The notes under the pieces were generated by a model. That model was not told where the DNA came from. It did not search any database and saw only the letters and a program-made list of their open reading frames with translations. The translations under genes were made by a program, and so were the position numbers. Positions 49,747 through 58,227 of a stretch of 64,000 nt of DNA are shown here, piece by piece. Positions within the stretch are counted from its first letter, which is position 1. Every line of letters starts with the position of its first letter. The stretch covers positions 1 through 64,000 of the forward strand of contig JAFVEE010000093.1 in the NCBI GenBank assembly GCA_017478085.1. Reading direction: 5' to 3'. The stretch is from Prevotella sp. (GTDB lineage Bacteria > Bacteroidota > Bacteroidia > Bacteroidales > Bacteroidaceae).

Positions 49747-49852
49747 CAACGAGGGCTCCATTGCGTGTCAACGGAACCCTTGTTGTGATATAATGGAGCC
49801 TCCATTACAATCTGATGGAGGCTCCGTTGCGATGCAACGAAGGCTCCGTTGC
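49747..49852. repeat. Second array of NAAYGGAGSCTCCRTTN palindromes
   Basis: Five diverged units lie at 49747-49763, 49769-49785, 49791-49807 (17-nt perfect palindrome), 49814-49829 and 49834-49852. Spacers are 4-6 nt. The core GGAGcCTCC and arms AACGG/CCGTT are those of the 40.1-kb array, but these copies carry more A-for-G changes. Confidence 0.7.
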
Positions 49853-49975
49853 ACCGAGTGAAGTTTTCGCTTGAAATTTGGACAACGGTAGAGGCTGGTG
49901 CATACAAATGTTTAAAACATTAAGGTTGGAAAGAGAAAATTTTTGCATTTCGTTTGGTGTTTCACAAATTTTGTG

Positions 49976-49984
49976 TAATTTTGT
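49976..49984 (+). promoter_or_regulatory. -7 promoter element upstream of the 50.1-kb structured element
   Basis: TAATTTTGT, a fair TAnnTTTG match, would place the start near 49990, giving a leader of about 285 nt before the ATG at 50275 that contains the hairpin at 50090-50208. Confidence 0.5.
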
Positions 49985-50089
49985 GCCATAAAATATAAAA
50001 TGATGGTATCACCCTGTAATTGTTATTGCCTATGACATAAAGCAACAAATTGTTTGAAATATAGAGTAGAGCGTTAAGCTTATGTAGCT

Positions 50090-50208
50090 TCAACTGGGAA
50101 TCTGGACAATTTCCTCAAACTAAGAAGATACATCAGCATCAACGCCCGCGCTTCATAGCGTGGGTTTGACTGATTTCTTAGTTGGGCAAGTCCAGAGCCT
50201 CCAGTTGA
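50090..50208 (+). ncRNA. 119-nt multi-stem hairpin (structured leader RNA or transposon-derived palindrome)
   Basis: Five nested stems fit: 50090-50097 with 50201-50208; TCTGGAC (50101-50107) with GTCCAGA (50190-50196); AACTAAGAA (50118-50126) with TTCTTAGTT (50175-50183); ATCAG/CTGAT and TCAA/TTGA (50132-50142 with 50166-50174); CCCGCGCT/AGCGTGGG (50145-50152 with 50157-50164) closing a TCAT loop. The internal loops are asymmetric, as in functional RNAs. It lies 66 nt upstream of a secreted-protein gene. The apical hairpin also resembles subterminal palindromes of IS200/IS605-type elements, so a relic is the main alternative. Confidence 0.5.
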
Positions 50209-50274
50209 GATCATAAAAGTCAACTCATGCTATTTTTTTATTCTGCAAATATTAACCCCAAAAACAAATTAGTT

Positions 50275-51090
50275 ATGACAAAACAAACAAGATTCCTTTT
50301 GCTGCTATGTTGCTTCCTGCCGCTTGCAGCATTGGCCGAAGACACCAAAACGCTATTGGTGGTATGGCAAACGGACGGGTCTTATTCGGCCTTCAACTTG
50401 AATGAAAGAGTGAAGATAACATTCACGGACACTGACCTGTTAGTGAATAGCGAAGAACAGCAGACATCGTTTGTTCTCGATGATATGGCCGCGTTCAGCT
50501 ATGAGACTATTAGAGACGGTAAGGCCACTATCACGCTTTCAAATGCGATGGGCACTTTTTGCTCATCTGATGCAATCGATCTTTCTCACACAGAGGGAGT
50601 GAAAGCCTACGTAGCATCTTCGTTCGATGTAGAGACGGGTGAGTTGACAATGAGTCAAGTGAAGGAAGCCGCCCCAGGTACAGGGTTGCTGATAGTTGGG
50701 CAGGCAGGAACTTATGAGGCGCCTTACATTTTTAGCAATGCCGCAGGCACAAATCTGTTGAAAGGCGTTGCTGAGGACACAGAGGTTTCGCCCACGGAAG
50801 GTGAATATACCAATTATATATTGGCAAACGGCAAGCAGGGATTGGGCTTCTATCGCTTGTCTGCCACTGGTGTCCTGCAGGCAGGGAAAGCATACTTACA
50901 ACTACCTGCCGTTGCAGCTCAGGCCCGCCAGGCTATCCATATTCGCATTGATGATGAGATAAGTGGGATTGTTTCGAACGATATGCCTTTTACGGAAGAA
51001 TCCTATTTCAGCATTGATGGTCTGAAAGTGAAATCGCCCCAAAAGAAGGGCATCTATATCAAAAGGGGAAAGAAGACAATCATAAAATAA
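50275..51090 (+). CDS. Secreted protein with a Prevotella-type C-terminal tail
   Basis: Starting at MTKQTRFLLLLCCFLPLAAL (50275) there is a signal peptide ending LAEDT. The 271-residue product has beta-rich regions with no family I can name. It ends in the pattern FSIDGLKVKSPQKKGIYIKR then GKKTIIK. This resembles the short tail (G-rich turn, GIYI, GKK) that ends many exported Prevotellaceae proteins and may direct sorting. Two further genes follow on the same strand (49-residue ORF, 770-residue FISUMP protein), so they probably form one operon. Confidence 0.65.
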   Translation: MTKQTRFLLLLCCFLPLAALAEDTKTLLVVWQTDGSYSAFNLNERVKITFTDTDLLVNSEEQQTSFVLDDMAAFSYETIRDGKATITLSNAMGTFCSSDAIDLSHTEGVKAYVASSFDVETGELTMSQVKEAAPGTGLLIVGQAGTYEAPYIFSNAAGTNLLKGVAEDTEVSPTEGEYTNYILANGKQGLGFYRLSATGVLQAGKAYLQLPAVAAQARQAIHIRIDDEISGIVSNDMPFTEESYFSIDGLKVKSPQKKGIYIKRGKKTIIK

Positions 51091-51100
51091 AGTTGAACTT

Positions 51101-51250
51101 ATGCAAAAGATTTATATCAAGCCTGAGATACAGGTCGTAGAGATTAAAATGGAGTCGCTTATGCAATCCATATCAGGAGAGTCAGATCCCGTTAAAGTCA
51201 ATGTGTATGACGATGACGAAGAGGAACATTCCGTGTTCGATGCCTTATAA
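51101..51250 (+). CDS. 49-residue small protein, acidic tail
   Basis: The ORF begins ATGCAAAAG 10 bp after the previous stop and ends with TAA 14 bp before the next gene. The product starts MQKIYIKPEIQVVEIKMESL and ends in an acidic stretch with DDDEEE. Small Bacteroidales proteins beginning (K/Q)K-x-Y-x-x-P-x-x-x-V are often found beside surface-protein genes. The role is unknown; a leader-like peptide or cargo is possible. Tight spacing to both neighbours is the main evidence for translation. Confidence 0.55.
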   Translation: MQKIYIKPEIQVVEIKMESLMQSISGESDPVKVNVYDDDEEEHSVFDAL

Positions 51251-51264
51251 CCCCTTAAACCTAT

Positions 51265-53577
51265 ATGAAGATGAAAAGAATATTATCCTTATTGATTGTG
51301 CTGTTCTGCATTGCAGCATCTGCGCAGAAATACAACGGGATGGGAGTTTTTTTGCCCAATAACCAGTCTTTTATTTCCACTACAATAGACCTTGATAGCA
51401 TTACCTACAGAATAGACCCAGAGACGAAGAGCATTATACAGGAGATTTGGGAGAAGGATAGTCTCTACCAGTATCCCATATCAAATATAGACAGCACGCT
51501 ATTCGCAACATTCGAGATGCCCGATGGTGTGATTATCAGAGAAGGAATAGGTGATTGGTCGGAGATGCGGTTGTCAAAAGATGGCTTTTGTGTCTTGCAA
51601 AAGTTCTATGAGGATTCTGATGTGCCTGAAAAACTTGTAATGTTTGGGAGGGGAGAGAATGGTGATTCAACCTTGATCAGTATGTCCTGTGAACAAAATG
51701 GGAATCCCAAATATATTTGTATTGATGATTATAGTATCATTATTGATAGTATTTATAATGATTCTATAAATTTCCTAATTGCATACAAGGATAGTGTTGC
51801 ATTATACTATAAAAGCGTTCCTATAGAAGCAGAAGCCCTTGCCAGGGGAATGTGGCCTATGCACTCGTTTGGTCAACTGAATTGGCCTGCACGAATAACT
51901 GCTATTTCTCAACTATTATTAGGTGCTGGCGAACTTGCACTTTTGCCGGAAATGTTAATGGTAGGTGTGGCAGTCACTGCTGCTTCATTTAGTGGGAGCC
52001 CTATTATTGGGCTTTATGTACTCGGATTTGTTTCATGGGTATTGTCAGATGCTCTTTTGGGTGCACTTGATAATTTTTGTACAGCTTTACGAAAAATTTT
52101 CGAAACTGATTATTGGCCAGAATATAATGCTGGTAACGAAAAGTATGCAAATCCTGTCTTGTCATTCTTGATCGGACAAAGTTTTGATTATGTTTCAAAA
52201 GAAATGTTAAGCGAAACACTTTACAAGAAACTAAGCAAAAGTGGGAACTGGACTGCAATACTTACACTTTTAGGTGATGAAATGATTATATATAACGATG
52301 AACATCTTGGGCGGATTTACACATGGGATACTTATAAAAATATGTATGAAGGATGGGTTATAACGGGTCGTGCCACTCAAAATAATCGGCGCCAAACAAT
52401 AGTAGAAGCTTTTGTTTCACCGTCAATTGTTGTTAACCCTAAAAACAATGACATTATAGATTGTGAATATGGTATAATAATATATAAAGAAGGTAAGGCA
52501 AAAGACATACGACGATGGTTTGATGACGAAGCAAAAAATCTTTCTGGATATTTGGAAGCTACATTAGAAGGATTGGAGCCAGAGACAACCTATGATTATC
52601 AAGCCTATTTTTATGACAGGGAAAATGGCATTAGGATTTTTGGTGAACTTCGTTCATTTACAACCCCATCACTGGATATACCAGAAATCGTGAATTTTGA
52701 AGTGCTTGATGCCGAGTATGTCAGTGACGGATTTGAATATGGCGATGTCTCTTACTCTTATAAGTATGACTGTTCCTTAACGGTGAATATGGGTGCTACT
52801 GATGGTATGGAAGACTGGGGCTATATCTACACGGGAACGGATGGCAACGAAAGCTACATCTCGTTGAAAGGACAAGAGTTCCCTTACACAGACAGCGACC
52901 ATACGTATTACCGCAAACGTTCTCGTTCGACGGCAACCTTCTGTGGATATGTAAAATACATCAATGACGAAACTATCTACAAAGGAGAACAAAAGACCTA
53001 CGACTTGGTCTATGGCATTCAGCCTACGCCTGGAAGAATTGTTGACCTTGGCTTGAGTGTGAAGTGGGCTGGATGGAATATCGGTGCCGATTATCCCGAA
53101 GAGGCGGGCGATTATGTCGCTTGGGGCGAAATGGATGCCAAAGAGGACTATTCGAGAAGTACCTACAAATACTCGACAGGTGGAGGATACAACCTCTCAT
53201 ACGAAAGACTGGGCGATAATTTGGCTTATGATGCCGCCTACAAGAAATGGGGCAAAGGCTTCAGAAGACCTACCTATTCCGAAATGAAAGAGTTGGTGGA
53301 GAAATGCCGAACGGCGTGGATTACCTATGAAGGAGTGTATGGACTGCTGTTTACAGGGCCTAACGGTAATAGTATCTTTATCCCTGCTGTTGGCTATTAT
53401 GTAGGGTCGGAGCTAAAAGGTTATAATCAGACAGGGTGTTACTGGACTTCAACGGAGGTAAGCGGAAACACCACGTATGAATTTGTCTATGACATATTAG
53501 TTGTAAGCACAGGATCAAGAACAAATGACATGCAAACGAAATACTATGGTTTGCCCATCCGGGCCGTGTATAAATAA
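51265..53577 (+). CDS. Large secreted protein with FN3-like and FISUMP-type domains
   Basis: The 770-residue product has a signal peptide (MKMKRILSLLIVLFCIAASA). A long central part follows, including a hydrophobic stretch at about 205-275 (LLLGAGELALLPEMLMVGVA). An FN3-like part lies at about 430-475 (LEGLEPETTYDYQAYFYD). The C-terminal FISUMP-type domain (about 590-770) has VDLGLSVKWAGWNIGADYPE, YVAWGEMDAKEDYS, FRRPTYSEMKELVEKC and GCYWTSTE. The middle (about 51.7-52.7 kb) is visibly AT-rich compared with the flanking genes, which suggests a recently acquired or fast-evolving segment. Function unknown; a surface or adhesin-type role fits. Confidence 0.65.
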   Translation: MKMKRILSLLIVLFCIAASAQKYNGMGVFLPNNQSFISTTIDLDSITYRIDPETKSIIQEIWEKDSLYQYPISNIDSTLFATFEMPDGVIIREGIGDWSEMRLSKDGFCVLQKFYEDSDVPEKLVMFGRGENGDSTLISMSCEQNGNPKYICIDDYSIIIDSIYNDSINFLIAYKDSVALYYKSVPIEAEALARGMWPMHSFGQLNWPARITAISQLLLGAGELALLPEMLMVGVAVTAASFSGSPIIGLYVLGFVSWVLSDALLGALDNFCTALRKIFETDYWPEYNAGNEKYANPVLSFLIGQSFDYVSKEMLSETLYKKLSKSGNWTAILTLLGDEMIIYNDEHLGRIYTWDTYKNMYEGWVITGRATQNNRRQTIVEAFVSPSIVVNPKNNDIIDCEYGIIIYKEGKAKDIRRWFDDEAKNLSGYLEATLEGLEPETTYDYQAYFYDRENGIRIFGELRSFTTPSLDIPEIVNFEVLDAEYVSDGFEYGDVSYSYKYDCSLTVNMGATDGMEDWGYIYTGTDGNESYISLKGQEFPYTDSDHTYYRKRSRSTATFCGYVKYINDETIYKGEQKTYDLVYGIQPTPGRIVDLGLSVKWAGWNIGADYPEEAGDYVAWGEMDAKEDYSRSTYKYSTGGGYNLSYERLGDNLAYDAAYKKWGKGFRRPTYSEMKELVEKCRTAWITYEGVYGLLFTGPNGNSIFIPAVGYYVGSELKGYNQTGCYWTSTEVSGNTTYEFVYDILVVSTGSRTNDMQTKYYGLPIRAVYK

Positions 53578-53602
53578 TTCCGCTTTGGAGTGGTAGATTC
53601 TG

Positions 53603-53658
53603 GGTGACGATTCAATGAGAGCATCATCATATGGTGAATGTTCCATTGAATTGTCACC
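53603..53658 (+). terminator. 15-bp-stem hairpin after the FISUMP gene
   Basis: Bases 53603-53617 pair with 53644-53658 with a single G-T wobble and a 26-nt loop that can fold further. It lies 25 bp past the stop of the FISUMP gene. There is no T-run directly after it, so it may protect the 3' end rather than terminate. Confidence 0.5.
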
Positions 53659-53730
53659 TCATAACAGGCTTAGTTGGTTAAATAATGAAAAGAAAATGGG
53701 CGGTTTGCTTGCGGTCTCGTTTTTTTTCGC

Positions 53731-53738
53731 TACATTTG
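53731..53738 (+). promoter_or_regulatory. -7 promoter element for the aldehyde dehydrogenase gene
   Basis: TACATTTG, 46 bp before the ATG at 53785. Confidence 0.55.
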
Positions 53739-53784
53739 TTGTCGATTTAACATAACAAACTAACTCTAAAACAACAAAACACGT

Positions 53785-55227
53785 ATGAAAGACTTACAGA
53801 TGTACATCGACGGCCAGTTCTGCGAGAGCTCGAACGGCAAGTGGATTGATGTGTTGAACCCCTCGACCGAGGAAGTGATCTCGCGCCAGCCGGAAGGCAC
53901 CATCGAGGACGTGAACCGCGCCTTAGACGCTGCCCGCGCTGCCCAGAAGGCATGGGCCAAGGTGCCCGCCATTGAGCGTGCCCAGTACCTGCTGAAGTTT
54001 GCCGCCGGCATCAAGGCCCGCGAGCAGGAGTTCACCGAGATCATCATGCGCGAGCAGGGCAAGACCCGTGCCTGGGCTTCGATTGAGGTGGGTGCCACCA
54101 TCAGCTACTTCGAGTATATGGCCTCGTTCGCCCGCCACATCGAGGGCGAGATTATTCCCAGTGACCGCCCCAATGAGACCATTCTGCTCACGAAGAAGCC
54201 CATCGGCGTGGTGGCTGGCATCCTGCCCTGGAACTTCCCGTTCTTCCTCATTGCCCGCAAGGCTGGTGCCGCGCTGATAGCTGGCTGCACCATCGTGATT
54301 AAGCCCTCGCAGCTGACGCCCGAGAACTGCACCGAGTTTGCCAAGGTGGTGGCCGAGAGTGGTCTGCCCGCTGGCGTGATCAACATCGTGACGGGTAAGG
54401 GCTCGGTCATCGGCAACGAGATGGCTGGCTCGCCGAAGATCGACATCGTGAGCGTGACAGGTTCTGTCAGCGCTGGTGAGAGCATCATGGCCGCCGCGTC
54501 GAAGAACATTACCAAGGTGAGCTTAGAGCTGGGCGGCAAGGCCCCGGCCATCGTGATGAAGGACGCCGACCTGGAGCGGGCTGCCCAGTGGATCGTGGAC
54601 AGCCGCATAGGTAACAACGGCCAGATCTGTAACAACGCCGAGCGCGTGTATGTGCAGAAGGAGGTGAAGAAGGAGTTCACCGATATTCTGGTGAAGAAGA
54701 TGGCTGCCGTGAAGGTGGGCGACCCCTGTCAGGACGAGACCGTCGATATGGGCCCGCTGGTAGAGGCTCGTGCCTTGGAGAGCGTCACCGAGAAGGTGGA
54801 GCGCGCCATCAAGCAGGGTGCCAAGCTGCTGTGCGGCGGCAAGCGCGTGGGCGAGAAGGGCTACTTCTATGCCGCCACGGTGCTCGGCGACTGCCGTCAG
54901 GACATGGACATCATTCACGAGGAAACGTTCGGCCCGGTGATTCCGCTGGTAGAGTTTGAGACGCTCGACGAGGTGATAGGCTACGCCAACGACTGCGAGT
55001 ATGGCCTGGCCTCGAGCATCTTCACGAAGGATCTGAACGTGGCCGTGAAGGCCTGCCGCGAGCTGGAGTTCGGCGAGACCTACATCAACCGCGAGCACTT
55101 CGAGGCCATCCAGGGCTTCCACGCCGGTGTGAAGAAGAGCGGCATAGGCGGTGCCGACGGCAAGCACGGCGTTGAGGAGTACCTCGTGACCCACGTGACC
55201 TATCTGGACACCTACGAGGACATGTAG
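53785..55227 (+). CDS. aldA: NAD(P)-dependent aldehyde dehydrogenase, AldA (lactaldehyde/glycolaldehyde)-like
   Basis: The 480-residue enzyme has the ALDH landmarks: PWNFPFFLIARK, the Rossmann TGSVSAG, the general base in LELGGKAPAIV (Glu248) and the nucleophile in NGQICNNAERVYVQ (Cys282). EETFGPVIPLVEF follows, with YGLASSIF near the end. The overall length and QICNNAERVYV resemble E. coli AldA, which oxidises L-lactaldehyde from fucose or rhamnose breakdown. No fucose/rhamnose genes are in the window, so the substrate is inference. It ends just before the large hairpin. Confidence 0.88.
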   Translation: MKDLQMYIDGQFCESSNGKWIDVLNPSTEEVISRQPEGTIEDVNRALDAARAAQKAWAKVPAIERAQYLLKFAAGIKAREQEFTEIIMREQGKTRAWASIEVGATISYFEYMASFARHIEGEIIPSDRPNETILLTKKPIGVVAGILPWNFPFFLIARKAGAALIAGCTIVIKPSQLTPENCTEFAKVVAESGLPAGVINIVTGKGSVIGNEMAGSPKIDIVSVTGSVSAGESIMAAASKNITKVSLELGGKAPAIVMKDADLERAAQWIVDSRIGNNGQICNNAERVYVQKEVKKEFTDILVKKMAAVKVGDPCQDETVDMGPLVEARALESVTEKVERAIKQGAKLLCGGKRVGEKGYFYAATVLGDCRQDMDIIHEETFGPVIPLVEFETLDEVIGYANDCEYGLASSIFTKDLNVAVKACRELEFGETYINREHFEAIQGFHAGVKKSGIGGADGKHGVEEYLVTHVTYLDTYEDM

Positions 55228-55269
55228 TGGTTGTTCGGAAGGGGCAGTATTCCTGACGGAATCCTGTTT

Positions 55270-55381
55270 GGAAAGAAATTACAAGAAATTACCCAGAAAT
55301 TAGGTTCAGAAATGGGGCTCTCCGCTTCCCCTATATTATTTCTGAATATAATTTCTGGGTAATTTCTTGTAATTTCTTTCC
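55270..55381. repeat. 112-nt hairpin with a perfect 33-bp stem
   Basis: Bases 55270-55302 are the exact reverse complement of 55349-55381. Inside, TTCAGAAAT (55305-55313) pairs with ATTTCTGAA (55338-55346) and GGGG (55314-55317) with CCCC (55328-55331), so the whole unit folds into one rod. The arms contain a repeated AGAAATTAC word. It sits between the convergent stops of aldA and the GH2 gene. It could be a terminator, an RNA-processing site or a MITE-like element. Confidence 0.7.
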
Positions 55382-55413
55382 GACAAAATTTTCGCCAGAA
55401 AATTTTCACCTTG

Positions 55414-58218
55414 CTACTTGATTTTGGGCTTCAGCTCGTCGGGGCTGTCGTTGGTGAACATGTTTACGGGGGGTGCCTGCTTGGTAAAGAAGTGACCGAC
55501 GACATCGGGCGTGAGCTGGAGCGACGGCTGGAAGTCGGGGCTCTGCATATAGCTCAGGATGGCACGGCGCATCTGGCGGGCCACGGGGCGCTCAGCGAGG
55601 CGGCTGCTGATGTCCATCGTGGTGATGAGCACGCGGCCCTGCCCCACACGGGCCTCGACGAGCATACCCAGCTTGCGCGAGACGTGCCACGTGTCGATGG
55701 GCTGTATGGGCGGCTGGTATGTAGCGGGCAGCTCCATGAGGTTCATCACCTGGGCGCGGTTCAGCAGCTCCCACCAGTTCAGGTTGCTCCAGTCATCGGT
55801 GGGGAAGCCGTACTTGAAGAGCGGGTGGTCCTTCTCGATGTAGGCTCCCGTGGTGTGGGGTGGCCGCATCTTGAACCACGACGTGTTCCAGAACACGGGC
55901 AGGTAGGTCTGCCTGACGTCGCTGCCCAGGGTGACGCGCCCGGCGGCGGTGAGCAGCACGGTGCCGCCCTGCTGCAGTACCTGCACGGCCTGGGCATCGA
56001 GCGTGTCGCTCTGGTAGATGCCTGCGGCATCGGGCATCGCCACCTGCTGCGGGTAGATCCAGAAGTCGTAGCTGTTGGTGGCGCGGGCATGGTTGTCGCT
56101 CTCAATGCTGACCAGCAGCCGCAGCTTGCTGGGCTGCTCCTGCTGACTGGCGGCTTGGTGGCGAATGGTAATCACGCTGGGCGTGCGGCCTATGGGCAGC
56201 GTCTGGGCTTCGCCCTGGCCCTGGGCCGTAGTGCCCTCTATGCGCCAGACGATGCGGGCGTTCTGCAATGGCTCCTTGTAGGCATTGTAGACGTCGACGG
56301 GAATCTCGATGCGCTCGTCGGCGGTGAAGACGAACTTCGGGAAGCGGGCCAGGGGCACCACGGGCGAGCACCACTGCGTCCACTGCCGGGCATCGCAGTA
56401 GCCCTTCTCGCGCCAATGCACGTTGAGCACGCCCACCAGCGCCGAGCCCTGTCCGCTGTAGTCGTTGAGCCCTAAAAGCTGGAATCCTGCATAGTCGGGG
56501 GTGCGCAGGTGGCGCTCTATCTCGTACTTATAGCACAAGGTCTGCAGCCGTCCGCTGGCCATCAGGAACTTCTCGGCCATCGGCTCCATACCATTATCGC
56601 GCAGCAGGTCGCGGAAGATCTCGAAGTTGCGGGCCTTGTAGGCCCCGGTGTACTGCGGAATCTCCTTGAAGTCGGGGAAGGCGCACCACTGGCCCTTCTC
56701 GTGGGTGACGATGGGGGTCTGGTTGGGGGCCGTATCCTTGTAGTTGCGGGGGAACTCGATGCCGCTGTAGTAGTCATCGGCTGATGAGGGGGCACGCTTG
56801 TTCCACTCGTCCAGCCCGCGGGCACCGCCCTTCACGTGGTAGTCGGAGCCAGCGTCCCAGGCCCATCCGCCACCCACGGAGGCTCCGCAGTAGAGCTTCG
56901 TGGGGTCGTAGTCCTTCATCTCCTTGACCCAGTCGGCCACGTAGGGCACCCAGTCGCCAGCGGGCTCGTTGCCAGCCGCCATCATCAGGAACGAGGGGTG
57001 GTTGCCGTAGGCATCGAGCATACGGCGGCCTTCGTCCAGCAGGTACTGGTCTATGGCCATGCCCCGGCGCAGCTTCACGCCGTGGTTGGGCCACGACGGG
57101 CCCTCGGGCTGCAGGTAGAGGCCCAGGCGGTCGGCAGCACTGAAGGCGGCCTCGGGCGGGCAGTAGCTGTGGAAGCGAATGTGGTTCAGCCCGTAGTCCT
57201 TGCACTTCTGGAAGATGCGCAGCCACTCCTGCTCGTCGGTGGGGGGATAGCCCGTCTCGGGGAAGAGGCAGTTCTCCACCGTGCCGCGCAGGAAGATGGG
57301 CCGCCCGTTGAGCACCAGCTGCCGCCCCTCGATGCTGATCTGGCGCATACCGAAGGTGGTGCGCAGCGTGTCGCCATTCTGCACGGCCACAAGGGTGTAG
57401 AGGTTGGGCTGGAACTCGTCCCACAGCAGGGCGTCGGGCATCGGGATGAGCACCGTGCTGTCGGCAGTGGTCACGGCCTGCTTCTGCCGTCCCTCCACCC
57501 AGAGGCGGGTCTTTCCGCTGCCTTCGCGCTTCAGCTCCACGCGAACGTTGCCAGCGGCCACGTCTGGATAGACGCGCAGCCCCTTGAGGTAGCCCGGCTG
57601 ATGGGCCTGCAGCTCAATGCGGCCTGCCAGTCCGTTCCAGTTGCCCTGCGTCTGGTCGGTCACGGAGTGCGAGTCCTGGCCTACGCACACATTCTCGATG
57701 CCATTATACACGCGGATGGCAATCTCGTTCTGACTGCCGAAGCGTATGTAGGGCGTCACGTCGTACTTATGAGGAACCGACAACGATGTCTGTTGCCCGA
57801 CCTCACGGCCATTCACGAAGACCGTCGTCTCGATATGAGGCCGCTCCAGAAAGAGAACAATACGCTGTTTCTTCCAAGACTTAGGCACACCCACCATGCG
57901 CTTATACCAGGCGTTGCCCGTGTAGTGGCGGCTGGGGGTGAGGAAGAAGGGGAACTTCATCTCGCCCTCTCGGCGGTAGCGCTCCATATAGGGGTTGAAG
58001 TAGAACGACGAGTCGTAGAGCGAGCCCGTCCACTGGGTGTTCACGCTCACGCGGTTGCCCTTGCCGTTGGTCAGCATAGAGCCGGGCAGCGTCACCATAT
58101 CGTCGTAGCGGGGCTCGTCGCCCATTGAGAATTGCCACGTGCCCGACAGATCCATTGTCTGCTGGGCATTCACGGTGGTGATGCCCAGCAGCAGGGTGAG
58201 GAGGAAGTATTTTCTCAT
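55414..58218 (-). CDS. Glycoside hydrolase family 2-like enzyme, secreted
   Basis: The 934-residue product has a signal peptide (to VNAQQ). A sugar-binding jelly-roll follows (about 20-215, LSGTWQFSMGDEPRYDDMV, VPKSWKKQRIVLFLERPHIE). Then come an immunoglobulin-like middle (about 215-310) and the TIM barrel with LMMAAGNEPAGDWVPY (acid/base Glu in GNEP) and THEKGQWCAFPDF (possible nucleophile Glu). An extra C-terminal domain (about 640-934) with ending DELKPKIK follows. Substrate may be a beta-galactoside or glucuronide. It is the downstream gene of a two-gene operon with the GH35 enzyme (9-bp gap). Confidence 0.8.
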   Translation of the reverse strand: MRKYFLLTLLLGITTVNAQQTMDLSGTWQFSMGDEPRYDDMVTLPGSMLTNGKGNRVSVNTQWTGSLYDSSFYFNPYMERYRREGEMKFPFFLTPSRHYTGNAWYKRMVGVPKSWKKQRIVLFLERPHIETTVFVNGREVGQQTSLSVPHKYDVTPYIRFGSQNEIAIRVYNGIENVCVGQDSHSVTDQTQGNWNGLAGRIELQAHQPGYLKGLRVYPDVAAGNVRVELKREGSGKTRLWVEGRQKQAVTTADSTVLIPMPDALLWDEFQPNLYTLVAVQNGDTLRTTFGMRQISIEGRQLVLNGRPIFLRGTVENCLFPETGYPPTDEQEWLRIFQKCKDYGLNHIRFHSYCPPEAAFSAADRLGLYLQPEGPSWPNHGVKLRRGMAIDQYLLDEGRRMLDAYGNHPSFLMMAAGNEPAGDWVPYVADWVKEMKDYDPTKLYCGASVGGGWAWDAGSDYHVKGGARGLDEWNKRAPSSADDYYSGIEFPRNYKDTAPNQTPIVTHEKGQWCAFPDFKEIPQYTGAYKARNFEIFRDLLRDNGMEPMAEKFLMASGRLQTLCYKYEIERHLRTPDYAGFQLLGLNDYSGQGSALVGVLNVHWREKGYCDARQWTQWCSPVVPLARFPKFVFTADERIEIPVDVYNAYKEPLQNARIVWRIEGTTAQGQGEAQTLPIGRTPSVITIRHQAASQQEQPSKLRLLVSIESDNHARATNSYDFWIYPQQVAMPDAAGIYQSDTLDAQAVQVLQQGGTVLLTAAGRVTLGSDVRQTYLPVFWNTSWFKMRPPHTTGAYIEKDHPLFKYGFPTDDWSNLNWWELLNRAQVMNLMELPATYQPPIQPIDTWHVSRKLGMLVEARVGQGRVLITTMDISSRLAERPVARQMRRAILSYMQSPDFQPSLQLTPDVVGHFFTKQAPPVNMFTNDSPDELKPKIK

Positions 58219-58227
58219 CTTTTCTTT

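Noticed and set aside
55270..55381. An invertible DNA segment bounded by the 33-bp inverted repeats
   Set aside because: The 46-nt interior is too short for a switchable promoter and no invertase gene is nearby.
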